Below are positions 24,844-24,948 of a stretch of DNA of 24,948 nt, piece after piece. Made by a program: the position numbers and the translations under genes. Each line of letters begins with the position of its first letter. Within the stretch, counting starts at the first letter, position 1. Under the pieces are notes generated by a model. The model was not told where the DNA came from, ran no database searches, and was given only the letters and a program-made list of their open reading frames with translations. Source of the DNA: Gracilaria caudata (taxonomy: Eukaryota; Rhodophyta; Florideophyceae; Gracilariales; Gracilariaceae); the NCBI GenBank assembly GCA_030374735.1, contig JASCIV010000308.1, positions 1 through 24,948 of the forward strand. Reading direction: 5' to 3'.

Positions 24844-24948
24844 TCAGCACTGAGCTGGTATTCTACTCGTTAGTTCAGAACCTGGTAGTTCGGAGTACTC
24901 GCCGTAGTCTACGTTCCTTCCTTCTGTTATTTCAGGACCAGAGTCCGG
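24844..24948 (-). CDS. C-terminal end of a gene entering from the right edge
   Basis: From the window edge a minus-strand frame reads 34 codons (PDSGPEITEGRNVDYGEYSE..., ending RIPAQC) to a TGA at 24846-24844. It is hydrophilic and acidic and looks like a protein tail. It is too short for any assignment and could be chance. The hairpin cluster begins about 85 nt past its stop. Confidence 0.3.
   Translation of the reverse strand, partial: PDSGPEITEGRNVDYGEYSELPGSELTSRIPAQC

Noticed and set aside
24557..24850. 97-codon minus-strand ORF over the hairpin cluster
   Set aside because: It spans the inverted repeats, has biased composition and no domain. The frame is probably open by chance in GC-rich sequence.

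Overview
The window looks like a stretch of nuclear DNA from a gene-sparse eukaryote. Nothing points to bacterial organisation: there are no operons, no Shine-Dalgarno-like spacing and no overlapping starts and stops. Instead there is a TATA box well upstream of one gene, TATA and CCAAT sequences upstream of another, an AATAAA after a third, long gene-free gaps and microsatellites. A broken copy of an organelle/bacterial-type tRNA-modification gene (MnmG) and compact, apparently intronless genes would suit an alga, perhaps a red alga. That is inference and should be tested by similarity search. No rRNA, tRNA, CRISPR array or complete transposon was recognised.

Four sizeable reading frames are intact. 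Two are tandem paralogs of an unrecognised serine-rich, basic protein (9017-10396 and 11318-12700, 459 and 460 aa) with near-identical ends and a divergent middle. The third is an alpha/beta hydrolase (13973-15124, minus). The fourth is a protein with a cysteine-peptidase-like C-terminus (17887-19053, minus). Smaller plausible genes are a secreted protein (5227-5733, minus), a tryptophan/tyrosine-rich single-span membrane protein (13028-13390) and an acidic protein (19383-19805).

The rest is largely gene debris of two kinds. The GC-rich blocks (1-1746, 17055-17855, 20622-22038, 22149-22545, 23440-24289) read as plausible protein, but in pieces that switch frame by single bases with few stops. 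The more AT-rich relics (2330-3049, the MnmG relic 3761-4216, 6308-6740, 7240-7690, 10461-10799) keep one frame but carry in-frame stops. A decayed third copy of the tandem paralog family lies at 16093-16310.

The right end (24454-24760) is packed with perfect or near-perfect inverted repeats, including a GAAA-capped hairpin and two related GATCAT...ATGATC palindromes. These sit just downstream of the apparent 3' end of a minus-strand gene that enters from the right edge.

The most promising new material is the tandem family with its dead third copy, the palindrome cluster, and the contrast between the two decay styles. No shared pathway can be read from the gene order.
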